This document shows positions 9,382 through 17,413 of a DNA stretch of 64,000 nt, piece by piece. This DNA is from Promethearchaeota archaeon. Lineage in GTDB: Archaea; Asgardarchaeota; Lokiarchaeia; Sigyniarchaeales; SOKP01. Both the position numbers and the translations under genes were made by a program. Position 1 is the stretch's first letter. Each line of letters opens with the position of its first letter. The notes beneath the pieces are model-generated. The model did no database searches. It saw nothing but the letters and a program-made list of their open reading frames with translations, and was not told where the DNA came from. The DNA lies in the NCBI GenBank assembly GCA_011364925.1, contig RDOA01000001.1:91997-155996 (forward strand), in the 5' to 3' direction.

Positions 9382-10392
9382 TTACCTTATTTTTCCTAAT
9401 TTTTCTTCAATTTCTTTGAATAACATTGTACCCATACCAAAATTCACATTTTTAGAAAAAAGTAAGACTAAGACGAATTCTTTTCCTGAAATATCAATAT
9501 TTTTTGAGAAGCATTTTTGATGATCTTTAAATTCAAAATACATGCTTGTTATCTCATTGTTTTGTCTCTCCTTTCTAATGTAAAATTCTTTTATGATGTT
9601 TACTTTCAAATCTGCTGGGAATGATGCGAAAATCAGATTCCACTCACGATCGAAAATAAAAATTCCAAGTATTTCTCGCTCATCAATTAGATTTCTTATT
9701 CCATTCAAATTTACTCCTTGAATCATTAAATTCGAAGCATTATCATTCCCTACTTTTGAAACTCCACTATTTTTACTATCAAATACTTCTATATTTTTTG
9801 ATTCTAAATTCACAACTTGATATCTTTCAACAGATAAAGATCGATCTAATTGTATTTGAATGCTATGTTCACAAAGAATTCCTTTAGGGATGTTTATAGT
9901 TTTAATAATTTGAAATGGGTTAATTAGTTTAGTAGGAATTCTAATTACTTTTCTTATTTCGCATATAGGACATCTTACATTTATGTTATTATATAATCCT
10001 TCTTGATAACTAGTGGTATTATTTATCTCTTGTTTCGAATTGTTTTCGAATTTACTCGAATCTGAGTTATAATCACGCATCTCTATAAGGGATATATTGT
10101 CAAAATATCCTTTTTTGTAAGATTCTAGCTCCTGTTTAAGTTTTATGTTATCTAATCTGAGGAGACCTAAAGCTTTCTTCATTTCTTTATTTTTTTCTTC
10201 TAATCCCTTTAAATGAATTCTTAATAAAGAGTTATCCGATTTCTCCGATTTAGTTTTTAAATCTGCTTCGAATTCCATAATAAAATCTTCTAGAGATTCT
10301 ATTCTATCTAAATGTTCCAATATTTCTTGATCTTTTCTTATTAATTCCGATTTTAGACCTTCAATTTCAGAATTATTTTCCTTATCAGTCAT
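9382..10392 (-). CDS. Coiled-coil protein with CPIC motif and roadblock-like C-terminus
   Basis: Residues about 1-95 form a charged coiled coil (LIRKDQEILEHLDRIESLEDF). A linker rich in Asn and Ser leads to a CPIC pair and, about 30 residues later, GILCEHSIQIQLD, which together could bind a metal ion. The C-terminal 110 residues (EILGIFIFDREWNLIFAS to the end) have the strand-helix pattern of a roadblock/profilin-like sensor. The gene converges on the longin-like gene with no bases between the two stops. No enzyme motif is seen. It may be an adaptor that binds GTPase or roadblock partners, which is inference from fold and position. Confidence 0.75.
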   Translation of the reverse strand: MTDKENNSEIEGLKSELIRKDQEILEHLDRIESLEDFIMEFEADLKTKSEKSDNSLLRIHLKGLEEKNKEMKKALGLLRLDNIKLKQELESYKKGYFDNISLIEMRDYNSDSSKFENNSKQEINNTTSYQEGLYNNINVRCPICEIRKVIRIPTKLINPFQIIKTINIPKGILCEHSIQIQLDRSLSVERYQVVNLESKNIEVFDSKNSGVSKVGNDNASNLMIQGVNLNGIRNLIDEREILGIFIFDREWNLIFASFPADLKVNIIKEFYIRKERQNNEITSMYFEFKDHQKCFSKNIDISGKEFVLVLLFSKNVNFGMGTMLFKEIEEKLGKIR

Positions 10393-10571
10393 TTATCGCT
10401 ATTTAGGCATTCTTTTCTCTTTAATAATAAAAACTCTCATTTATTACTTTATCGAATAACAACAACTCGGTTTAATTTCAAAATCCCTAAATCTTTTACA
10501 TTTTGCCAGATTTGATTTCTAAAGAATTATATCAATATTTCATTAAATAATTAGCCAAAAACAACATCAAA

Positions 10572-10749
10572 ATGGCAGAATCTAAATCTCTAATTTTCCA
10601 GATTCAAAAGATGTCCAAGAGCATTGGATGCTGGAACATTAGAAGAATTAAAGCAAAAATATGATGATATTAAGGAAGCCGATAACTTTATCTACTCTGA
10701 AAGGACCAAACCAGCAATTATTTTCAAACCAAAATCAAAAAAAAGTTAG
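10572..10749 (+). pseudogene. Chimeric remnant: activase 5' end joined to dmsB-like 3' end
   Basis: Bases 10572-10615 encode MAESKSLIFQIQKMS, nearly identical to the first residues of the activase at 11870. From about 10616, in another frame, the DNA encodes a DmsB-type C-terminus (RALDAGTLEELKQKYDDIKE to RTKPAIIFKPK, stop TAG). This closely matches the end of the DmsB-like gene at 2470-3027. The first frame ends at TGA soon after the junction, so no working product is expected. The simplest reading is a deletion that fused the start of one activase copy to the end of a downstream dmsB paralogue. Confidence 0.88.
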
Positions 10750-10890
10750 TTACACTCTCGTATTTTCTTCTATTTATTAGGAAAAATTTAAGGCTTTTTG
10801 ATTCTATCCCCTCACTCTACCACTTCATCTTTCCGGTCTGTTTCTTTCACTTCTAATTTCATAGATAGAAGTGAAGTTTATTAAAAGAAT

Positions 10891-10905
10891 ATGATCAATG
10901 ATCAT
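10891..10905. promoter_or_regulatory. Palindromic operator candidate (ATGATCA-A-TGATCAT)
   Basis: A perfect 7+1+7 inverted repeat lies upstream of the PadR gene. A related inverted repeat is at 10937-10955, and the TATA-like catttaaatat lies between them. Such flanking dyads suit a dimeric winged-helix repressor acting on its own promoter. Confidence 0.65.
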
Positions 10906-10936
10906 AACATTTAAATATGCTAATAGATATATGATC

Positions 10937-10955
10937 ATATGATCAATAATCATAT
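10937..10955. promoter_or_regulatory. Second operator candidate next to the padR-like start
   Basis: ATATGAT and ATCATAT form a perfect 7-base inverted repeat around CAATA. It overlaps another palindrome, GATCATATGATC, just upstream and ends only 11 bases before the ATG at 10967. It shares the ATGATCA core with the site at 10891, which supports autoregulation. Confidence 0.6.
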
Positions 10956-10966
10956 AGTGAAAAATT

Positions 10967-11725
10967 ATGGAAAAATTTAGAAAAAATGATCCAGAAACAA
11001 ATGAAAATGGTCCAGATTTTAAATCATTTCACAACAGAGATATAAGAAGATTCGATCCTCGTTTTTTTAATATGTATCGAGGGCCTTCATATCCTAGAAA
11101 TTCAAGAAATAAACATAGACACAATCATTCTCCTCCCTTTCATCCATTTGGTCCACCCTTGCCCATGTCAAGAGAGGAATTCAAAGAGATAAAGCATTTA
11201 ATGATCTTAACTCTATTATCAGAAATTCCTGAAGGCATTTCAGGATATCAATTACAGGAGCAATATAAGTTACCTCGTGGAAGCATGATGAGAAGTTTAA
11301 ATGAATTAGAAGATAATAAATCGTTATCCTCAATTCAAGACATTGTTAAAGGACGCTCTCAGAAAATTTTCAAAATTACAGATAAAGGGAAAGAATACTT
11401 GGAGAAACTTAAAGAAAAATGGACATACCAATTCTTAAGAATGACCGATATTGCACCTATGGAACAATATGGCAATCCATTTGGAAGTTTGCGTTTTAAA
11501 AATCGTTTAATTCGAAATTTAGAAAAGATTGAAGACATCGAAGATGCTATCGACATTTTTAGGGGATATCGATCGAAATTTAAACAAATGTACAAAAGAT
11601 TAGAAAATCGAATGGAGAAGTTGAACAAGACGAAATCGTATCTGGATTCTATCATAACTGAGATAGAAAATATGGATCAATTTGATTTGAATAAAGTAAA
11701 GGAAATGGTAGATAATTTTCCTTAA
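10967..11725 (+). CDS. PadR-like winged-helix transcriptional regulator
   Basis: The first 65 residues are a low-complexity tail rich in Arg, His, Pro, Asn and Phe. A PadR-type winged helix follows (about residues 75-150: LMILTLLSEIPEGISGYQLQEQ, then MMRSLNELEDN and KIFKITDKGKEYLEKLKEKW), and the C-terminus is a long helix that probably dimerises. The palindromes just upstream suggest that it controls itself and perhaps the activase operon that follows 145 bases downstream. The N-terminal tail is unusual for the family. The effector is unknown. Confidence 0.82.
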   Translation: MEKFRKNDPETNENGPDFKSFHNRDIRRFDPRFFNMYRGPSYPRNSRNKHRHNHSPPFHPFGPPLPMSREEFKEIKHLMILTLLSEIPEGISGYQLQEQYKLPRGSMMRSLNELEDNKSLSSIQDIVKGRSQKIFKITDKGKEYLEKLKEKWTYQFLRMTDIAPMEQYGNPFGSLRFKNRLIRNLEKIEDIEDAIDIFRGYRSKFKQMYKRLENRMEKLNKTKSYLDSIITEIENMDQFDLNKVKEMVDNFP

Positions 11726-11737
11726 ATTAATTAAATT

Positions 11738-11752
11738 AACTTTTTTTTTTTA
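11738..11752 (+). terminator. Poly-T terminator after the padR-like gene
   Basis: A run of about twelve T residues lies 15 bases past the PadR stop codon, with no clear stem before it. This is the usual form of an intrinsic terminator in archaea. Confidence 0.5.
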
Positions 11753-11869
11753 GCTTTAATTCTTAATTTTATCAAGATATCAGCATCCTATCAAAAATAA
11801 TAGAATTAATAAAATTAAATTAACTCCAAGACTTTTTTTATTTAATTATCAGCGTAAAATATATTTAAA

Positions 11870-12829
11870 ATGGCAGAATCTAAAGCCTTGATTTTCCAGA
11901 TTCAAAAGATGTCCACTGAAGATGGTCCAGGCATTAGAACGACTGTCTTTTTTAAGCAGTGTCCATTAAAATGTATCTGGTGCCATAATCCAGAATCTAT
12001 TTTAAAGAAAAAGCAATTAGAGTGGTTTAAACATAAATGCATAGGCTGTAAGACTTGCATCGAAGTGTGTCCGAATGACGCATTGAAGCTCGATGAGAAC
12101 GGGATGCATATCGACAGAGATAAATGCAATAGCTGCGGATTATGCTCAGAAGAATGTCCCAGTACTGCTTTACATATGTTTGGAGAATTATGGGATTTAG
12201 AAGACTTATATTACGAAATTCAGAAAGATAAAGTGTATTACACCCAATCTCAGGGTGGAATCACGGTTTCAGGCGGCGAACCTACTCTACAATCTGAGTT
12301 TATGTTGCCATTTTTAAAAAAGTGTAAAGAAAACGAGATTTCAACAGCATTGGACACTTGTGGCTACGCAAGCAGAAATATCTACGAGAAAGTACTTCCC
12401 TACGTCGATTTAGTACTTCTTGATATTAAGGAAATCAATTCTGAAAAACATAAAGAATACACTGGCGTACCTAACGATCTCATACTAGAAAACGCAATCT
12501 GGATTTCGGAATATGTAAAAGACCACCAGAAAAAACTTTGGATAAGAACACCTGTTATACCTAACTATACTGCCACTGAGGAAAACATTAAGGGCATCGC
12601 TGAATTTATCGTTAATCAATTACACAATATTCCCGAAAGGTGGGATCTGCTTTCTTTTAATAATTTATGCACCGCAAAATACGAAAGATTGGATATGAAA
12701 TGGTGCTTAAAAGATGTTCCTCTGATTTCTACAGATATTATGGAAAAGTTTGTAGAGATTGGCAAAAAAGAAGGTGTATCTAATGTTAAATGGTCAGGAT
12801 TAACAAAAAAAAAGGAAGAAAGTGAGTGA
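11870..12829 (+). CDS. Glycyl-radical-enzyme activating protein (PflA family)
   Basis: This radical SAM enzyme would cleave S-adenosylmethionine to install a glycyl radical on a partner enzyme. The radical SAM cluster motif is CPLKCIWC near residue 33. The signature DGPGIRTTVFFKQCP precedes it. A two-cluster ferredoxin insert (CIGCKTCIEVCP, CNSCGLCSEECP) follows, and VSGGEPTLQ near residue 137 binds SAM. The insert is typical of activases for enzymes other than pyruvate formate-lyase proper. No glycyl radical enzyme is present in this window, so its partner is unknown. The next gene starts two or three bases past its stop. A truncated second copy of its 5' end lies at 10572. Confidence 0.9.
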   Translation: MAESKALIFQIQKMSTEDGPGIRTTVFFKQCPLKCIWCHNPESILKKKQLEWFKHKCIGCKTCIEVCPNDALKLDENGMHIDRDKCNSCGLCSEECPSTALHMFGELWDLEDLYYEIQKDKVYYTQSQGGITVSGGEPTLQSEFMLPFLKKCKENEISTALDTCGYASRNIYEKVLPYVDLVLLDIKEINSEKHKEYTGVPNDLILENAIWISEYVKDHQKKLWIRTPVIPNYTATEENIKGIAEFIVNQLHNIPERWDLLSFNNLCTAKYERLDMKWCLKDVPLISTDIMEKFVEIGKKEGVSNVKWSGLTKKKEESE

Positions 12830-12831
12830 GA

Positions 12832-13716
12832 ATGAGTAGAAGTAAAAAAAAAGTTGTATGGACTCCTGAAATTTCTAAAGAGGGTATAAAGTTTACCCAA
12901 CCAGACATCATGCTTAAATTAGTCTCGACAATTGACGAGCGAGGTTGGCCACACGTAACTCTTATTTCAAGTAATCGTGCCATAAGTAAAGATAAAATTG
13001 TGTGGGGCGCGTTTACCGAAGGACTAAGCAAGAAATACGTTAAGGAAAGACCGAAACAAGGAATTTTCTATATGACTCCGTCAATGCCGTTTAAATTTCT
13101 TCAAGCTAAGGTAAATTTTAATCATACTACAAAAGAAGGAGAAGATTTAGAACATTTTAACCAGACTCAATTAATGCGCTATTTTACCTACGTACGAACT
13201 CACACGGCGTATTATAACGACATTGTCGCAGTAACCCCTATAAGGAACTTACCGTTGTTCGGAATCGTTAAGGGAATTATCAAAGATATTATCGGAAAAG
13301 GAGGTGCGAAGACTAAGCTGGAAGAAAAAAGATTGAACGTACTTGGCTATAAATTATTCGCGGCACCAATCGCGGTGAGAGTAATTTCTTACATAGATCC
13401 TGAGGATGGTTATCCAAGAATGATTCCCGCTATTCAACTCCAAGCGACAGATCACAATAGACTGGTGTTTCCTCCTTCAGTATTAAAAGAAGATTTATAT
13501 CAAATTCCCGTTGATTCGAAAGTCGCGGTTTTTGGAATGAATTTTGATTTTTATAATCAAGTCGTTAAAGGAACTTTTACAGGGTTCAAAAAGTTCAGAG
13601 GAATAAAGTTCGGAGTCATTGAGATTGAAGAAATCTATAATAGCACGCCACCCGTCGCAAAGGTTATTTACCCTAGAGCAGAATCCGTTCCAAAAGTAAC
13701 AGACTTCCACTTGTAA
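12832..13716 (+). CDS. FMN-binding split-barrel-like protein (pyridoxamine 5'-phosphate oxidase-like)
   Basis: Residues about 20-110 (KLVSTIDERGWPHVTLISSNRAIS, then IVWGAFTEGLSKKYVKERPKQG) have the strand order and spacing of the FMN-binding split-barrel fold used by pyridoxamine phosphate oxidase-like and flavin reductase-like proteins. The remaining 180 residues, with a second barrel-like region (AVRVISYIDPEDGYPRM), are not recognised. I place the start at ATG 12832 rather than GTG 12826. It follows the activase directly and may be in its operon. The substrate is unknown and the family call is moderate. Confidence 0.6.
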   Translation: MSRSKKKVVWTPEISKEGIKFTQPDIMLKLVSTIDERGWPHVTLISSNRAISKDKIVWGAFTEGLSKKYVKERPKQGIFYMTPSMPFKFLQAKVNFNHTTKEGEDLEHFNQTQLMRYFTYVRTHTAYYNDIVAVTPIRNLPLFGIVKGIIKDIIGKGGAKTKLEEKRLNVLGYKLFAAPIAVRVISYIDPEDGYPRMIPAIQLQATDHNRLVFPPSVLKEDLYQIPVDSKVAVFGMNFDFYNQVVKGTFTGFKKFRGIKFGVIEIEEIYNSTPPVAKVIYPRAESVPKVTDFHL

Positions 13717-13808
13717 AATTAATTATATTTTAGTCTAAATATATTGAAAATTTTATTACTGATTTCGTTTTTTCTAAAGTAGGATTAAAACTTAAGTAGA
13801 TTTGTATT

Positions 13809-15344
13809 ATGCCAAAAGAAAATATGAACGTCTTGTTTATTATTACCGATCAACAACGCGCTGACATGTTGGGGTGCTCTGGTAATAAAATTATTAAAAC
13901 TCCCAATATAGACAGACTAGCAAGCGAGAGTGTGCGCTTTTCAAATGCCTTTTGCACGAATCCAATGTGCATGCCAAATAGAGCAACCTTGATCACAGGT
14001 TATTATCCAAACGTTCACGGAGTGCGTAGTAACGGAATAAACTTACCTTTAGACATACCAACTATAACCCAAACACTTGTAAATAGAGGTTATCACACGA
14101 TTAATGTAGGTAAAATGCATTACAACATTTGGGTAATGCCTTACGATCCTCGAGATATGTCGGCTGAGAATTTAGATGATTGGAGCGTTGAGAAACCAAA
14201 CAGAAATCATTTAGCCCACGATAATTTTCCTAATCCTTATTATGGTTTTGAGGAATGTGATTTAGTAGTAGGACATTCTTCTGCATGTTTAGGACACTAT
14301 TTCGATTGGCTTAAGGAACGAGCTCCAGACATAGCTGAAAACGTTAGAAAACAACATTATCAAGATGTTCCAATATTTGGTATGTTTAACGACAACTATA
14401 TCCCCGAAGAGCTATACAATACTACTTATATTAAAAGTAATACTATCTCGTTTTTAGAGAGATATTCTGAGGGTAAATACAATGATAAACCCTTCTTTTT
14501 ACACTGCTCTTTTCCAGATCCACATCACCCCGTAAGCCCTCCTGGTAAATATAAGGACATGTATAATCCACACGATATAGTACTACCATCTAATTACCAA
14601 GATTTAAAAAACTTATACAAGCATCCCTATCTAAAAACCCACCTTGAAAATCCTCCATATAGAGGTGCATTATTGAGGGAAGAAATAGAAGAAAATATTA
14701 AACGCTTCACCGCTCTCAGTTATGGCGCCATGTCTTTAGTTGATCACGCTATAGGAGAGATTTTAGCTTCCTTAGATAAGTTAGGGCTATCTAAAAACAC
14801 TATGGTAATATTTACTTCAGACCACGGTGAGTATATGGGATCGCATGGTATATGCTTAAAAGGACCCTCTCCTTTCAACGATACGCTTCAAGTACCTTTG
14901 ATATGGAAAGTTCCTGGAATAACAAATCCCGGGGTTAGCGAAGCTTTAATCAGTTCAGTTGATATTCCAAAAACAATTCTCGAACTTCTAAATATTAAAG
15001 AAAGATATAGACCCGTCGGTATGCAAGGGTACAATATGAAGCCTGTGTTGGAGGATCCTACAAAAAAAGTGCGCGATTGCTTACTTATCACTGAAGACGA
15101 AGAAGTTGGACCTAAGGGCCCTTTATACACTCGATTATCTCACCTTGTTACAGAAAATTATAAAATAACTAAATATGCGGAATTACCTGGGTATGGTGAT
15201 ATATTTGACAGAAAAAATGATAAAGATGAGATCAATAATCTTTGGGATAACGATAAGGAATTACGAGCTGATCTAGTAGATAAATTACTTCACGAATACA
15301 TGATTACGCGAAGTAGATTTCCAATAAGACAGGGTGGTACATAA
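13809..15344 (+). CDS. Sulfatase (alkaline phosphatase superfamily, Cys type)
   Basis: This sulfate-ester hydrolase has 511 residues. The active-site motif CMPNRATLITG places the residue to be converted to formylglycine at Cys54. FIITDQQRADMLG near the N-terminus and TSDHGEYMGSHG near residue 338 supply metal ligands. No signal peptide is seen, so it is predicted to be cytoplasmic. The length and QQRADMLG fit the arylsulfatase/choline-sulfatase branch; phosphonate monoester hydrolases are close relatives. A formylglycine-generating enzyme is needed for activity and is not in the window. The next gene starts four bases after its stop, so the two are probably co-transcribed. Confidence 0.9.
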   Translation: MPKENMNVLFIITDQQRADMLGCSGNKIIKTPNIDRLASESVRFSNAFCTNPMCMPNRATLITGYYPNVHGVRSNGINLPLDIPTITQTLVNRGYHTINVGKMHYNIWVMPYDPRDMSAENLDDWSVEKPNRNHLAHDNFPNPYYGFEECDLVVGHSSACLGHYFDWLKERAPDIAENVRKQHYQDVPIFGMFNDNYIPEELYNTTYIKSNTISFLERYSEGKYNDKPFFLHCSFPDPHHPVSPPGKYKDMYNPHDIVLPSNYQDLKNLYKHPYLKTHLENPPYRGALLREEIEENIKRFTALSYGAMSLVDHAIGEILASLDKLGLSKNTMVIFTSDHGEYMGSHGICLKGPSPFNDTLQVPLIWKVPGITNPGVSEALISSVDIPKTILELLNIKERYRPVGMQGYNMKPVLEDPTKKVRDCLLITEDEEVGPKGPLYTRLSHLVTENYKITKYAELPGYGDIFDRKNDKDEINNLWDNDKELRADLVDKLLHEYMITRSRFPIRQGGT

Positions 15345-15348
15345 CCCA

Positions 15349-16239
15349 ATGATATGGAAAACTAAAATAACTCAATTATTAAATCTCCGATATCCCTTAA
15401 TTATGGGAGCTTTCGGCGGGTGGGGAAAGTCTGAGTTCGCGTCCGTGTTTTCCAATGTAGGAGGGTTAGGAATAATCGCCGCGTTGAATTTTCCCAACTT
15501 AGAAGATTTCAAAAAAGACTTACAAAACATGAAATCGTTAACTACAAAGCCGTTTGGAGTTAATCTTTCATTACCACACCATATTTTAAGAGATAATGAG
15601 GAAGGTGAGAAAACACGGAAAAGGTATTTAGATTATATTGAAATAGCACTTGATGAAAACTGTCACATATTTACAACTTCTGGCTATAAAGCAGCTTTCA
15701 TAGGAAAAAGAGTTCACGAAGCAGGAGGTTTATGGTTTCACAAGTGTGTTTTAATCAAACATGCTGTTTCCGCTGAAAAACAGGGAGCAGATGGGGTGAC
15801 CTTGGTTGGCTTAGAAGGAACGGGATTTAAAAATCCTCTGACAAACACTACTTTAGTAAATGTAACACTAGGTAGGAAGTTGCTTAAAATTCCAATCATC
15901 GCTGCTGGAGGAATAGGTGACGCCAGAGGTTTTTTGAGCGCTCTTGCACTTGGAGCCGACGCAGTGTGTTTAGGAACAGCCTTAATGGCAACTGAAGAAT
16001 GCCCTGTCCCAAAAAATATTAAAGAAAAGTGGCTCCAATTAGACATTTTCGAAGAATCTTTCCACGACAAGATTTACAAGTATAATGTGAAGAACTTTAT
16101 GGCGCCTTCCACTGCGATAGGTCATTTTGAGAAGCTCGTTCCTCTCCAAACTTTGATAGAGGAATTGATTACTGGTGCAACGAAGATATTAGACTCGTGG
16201 GGATTCGATCATGATGAACTTAACACGCTTGATCCTTAA
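15349..16239 (+). CDS. Nitronate monooxygenase-like FMN-dependent TIM-barrel enzyme
   Basis: The protein belongs to the 2-nitropropane dioxygenase/FabK family. RYPLIMGAFGGWGKSEFASVFSNVGGLGI at the N-terminus, GADGVTLVGLEGTGF in the middle and IIAAGGIGDARG plus GADAVCLGTALMATEE in the phosphate-binding part of the barrel are family hallmarks. I start it at ATG 15349, with GGGTGG about 12 bases upstream, because the GTG at 15334 overlaps the sulfatase. It could oxidise nitronates or act as an enoyl reductase; sequence alone does not decide. It probably shares a transcript with the sulfatase. Confidence 0.85.
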   Translation: MIWKTKITQLLNLRYPLIMGAFGGWGKSEFASVFSNVGGLGIIAALNFPNLEDFKKDLQNMKSLTTKPFGVNLSLPHHILRDNEEGEKTRKRYLDYIEIALDENCHIFTTSGYKAAFIGKRVHEAGGLWFHKCVLIKHAVSAEKQGADGVTLVGLEGTGFKNPLTNTTLVNVTLGRKLLKIPIIAAGGIGDARGFLSALALGADAVCLGTALMATEECPVPKNIKEKWLQLDIFEESFHDKIYKYNVKNFMAPSTAIGHFEKLVPLQTLIEELITGATKILDSWGFDHDELNTLDP

Positions 16240-16323
16240 AAATCTCGTCAACTTTTAGAAATTAAGTGAAAAGTTTTTCTTTCCGCATTAATCTAATTAC
16301 AAAGAAAAGTAATATGGGTTAAA

Positions 16324-17271
16324 ATGGATATCTTCACTCATTTTGTCTTTGGTAGTTTGATGTATTTACTCTTCTTAAAGGAGGTTACTTTCGAATACTT
16401 ATTTATAGCTGCATTTTTCTCAATATTACCTGACTTAGATGTATTTTTAGCACCTTTGAGAAGAATTATAAAATCAAAGTATCTTGAACATCGTGGAGGC
16501 TCTCATTCTTACCTCGTTGGAATAATTCTTTCATTCGTAATTGGTCTAATAATTTCATACTTCACCCATCTACCGTTTTACTTAGTGTGGATAATAGGGT
16601 CGATATTTTTTGGTTTACATGTGTCAATGGATTTGCTTACCACGACTAGCATTCCTTTTTTATACCCGCTCTCTAAAAGAGAACATTGTTTCTACATTGA
16701 AAAGGCAGGAAGTATGTTTACATTTATAAGTTCAATAATCTTTTTACTTCTTCCGATGGTGGTGTTCAGGATTTTTAGAGGGATGCTCTTTTTTCAGATA
16801 TACATCAATGTTTACACTTATTTCTTTCTATTATATTATTTGTATCGAATAATATCAAAAATCTATATTTCTACCACCCTTGAAAAAGACCAAAAATATT
16901 TTCCTGGAATATTACCCTTTCATTACAGGCTCTACACTTATAAAATAAATGGAAATAATATTGTTTCTAGCGTTGAAAAAAAATCTCACTTTTCAAAAAA
17001 AACCGATATAATACAAATGAACTTTACCTTGACTGACCAAGAAAAACTGTTTTTTGAGAAAGCTAAAGAGTTAATACGGAAACATTATTATTTTGCGAAA
17101 TGGACATTATTCCCAATCTTCGTTCGAAATGATGGACTATTTTCCGTTAAATTCTTCTTTTTAGAATCGATGATGCGTAAAAGAACAATGTACGTACAGT
17201 ACGATTTTGACTTAGACAAGTATGATCCGGTTAATTATTTTCAAAAATCTGGTCCAATTCAAACCACATAA
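16324..17271 (+). CDS. Membrane-bound metal-dependent hydrolase (DUF457/YdjM-like)
   Basis: The N-terminal half contains several TM segments and the family's polar residues: MDIFTHFVFG at the start, ILPDLDVFL near residue 38, HRGGSHSYLVG near 59 and FGLHVSMDLLT near 98. These His and Asp residues are thought to bind metal at the membrane. The C-terminal 130 residues are soluble, with no recognised domain. The gene stands alone, with its own upstream region. Confidence 0.8.
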   Translation: MDIFTHFVFGSLMYLLFLKEVTFEYLFIAAFFSILPDLDVFLAPLRRIIKSKYLEHRGGSHSYLVGIILSFVIGLIISYFTHLPFYLVWIIGSIFFGLHVSMDLLTTTSIPFLYPLSKREHCFYIEKAGSMFTFISSIIFLLLPMVVFRIFRGMLFFQIYINVYTYFFLLYYLYRIISKIYISTTLEKDQKYFPGILPFHYRLYTYKINGNNIVSSVEKKSHFSKKTDIIQMNFTLTDQEKLFFEKAKELIRKHYYFAKWTLFPIFVRNDGLFSVKFFFLESMMRKRTMYVQYDFDLDKYDPVNYFQKSGPIQTT

Positions 17272-17413
17272 TTATCCCATACTTATTTTAATGTAACTTC
17301 TCAGAATAGATTACCCAAATTCAAAATATTTATAGCATTTAGGCAAATAGATAGAATATATTTTATAAACATATATTAAAAAAATCTAAAAAAAATAATA
17401 AAATGTGAATAAC

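Larger units (their letters stand above)
10393..10966. other. Intergenic region with a chimeric gene remnant and PadR operators
   Basis: This 574-base gap holds the chimeric pseudogene at 10572-10749 and the operator/promoter region of the PadR gene at 10891-10955, both listed separately. The stretches 10393-10571 and 10750-10890 are AT-rich, and I see no further gene in them. Confidence 0.8.
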
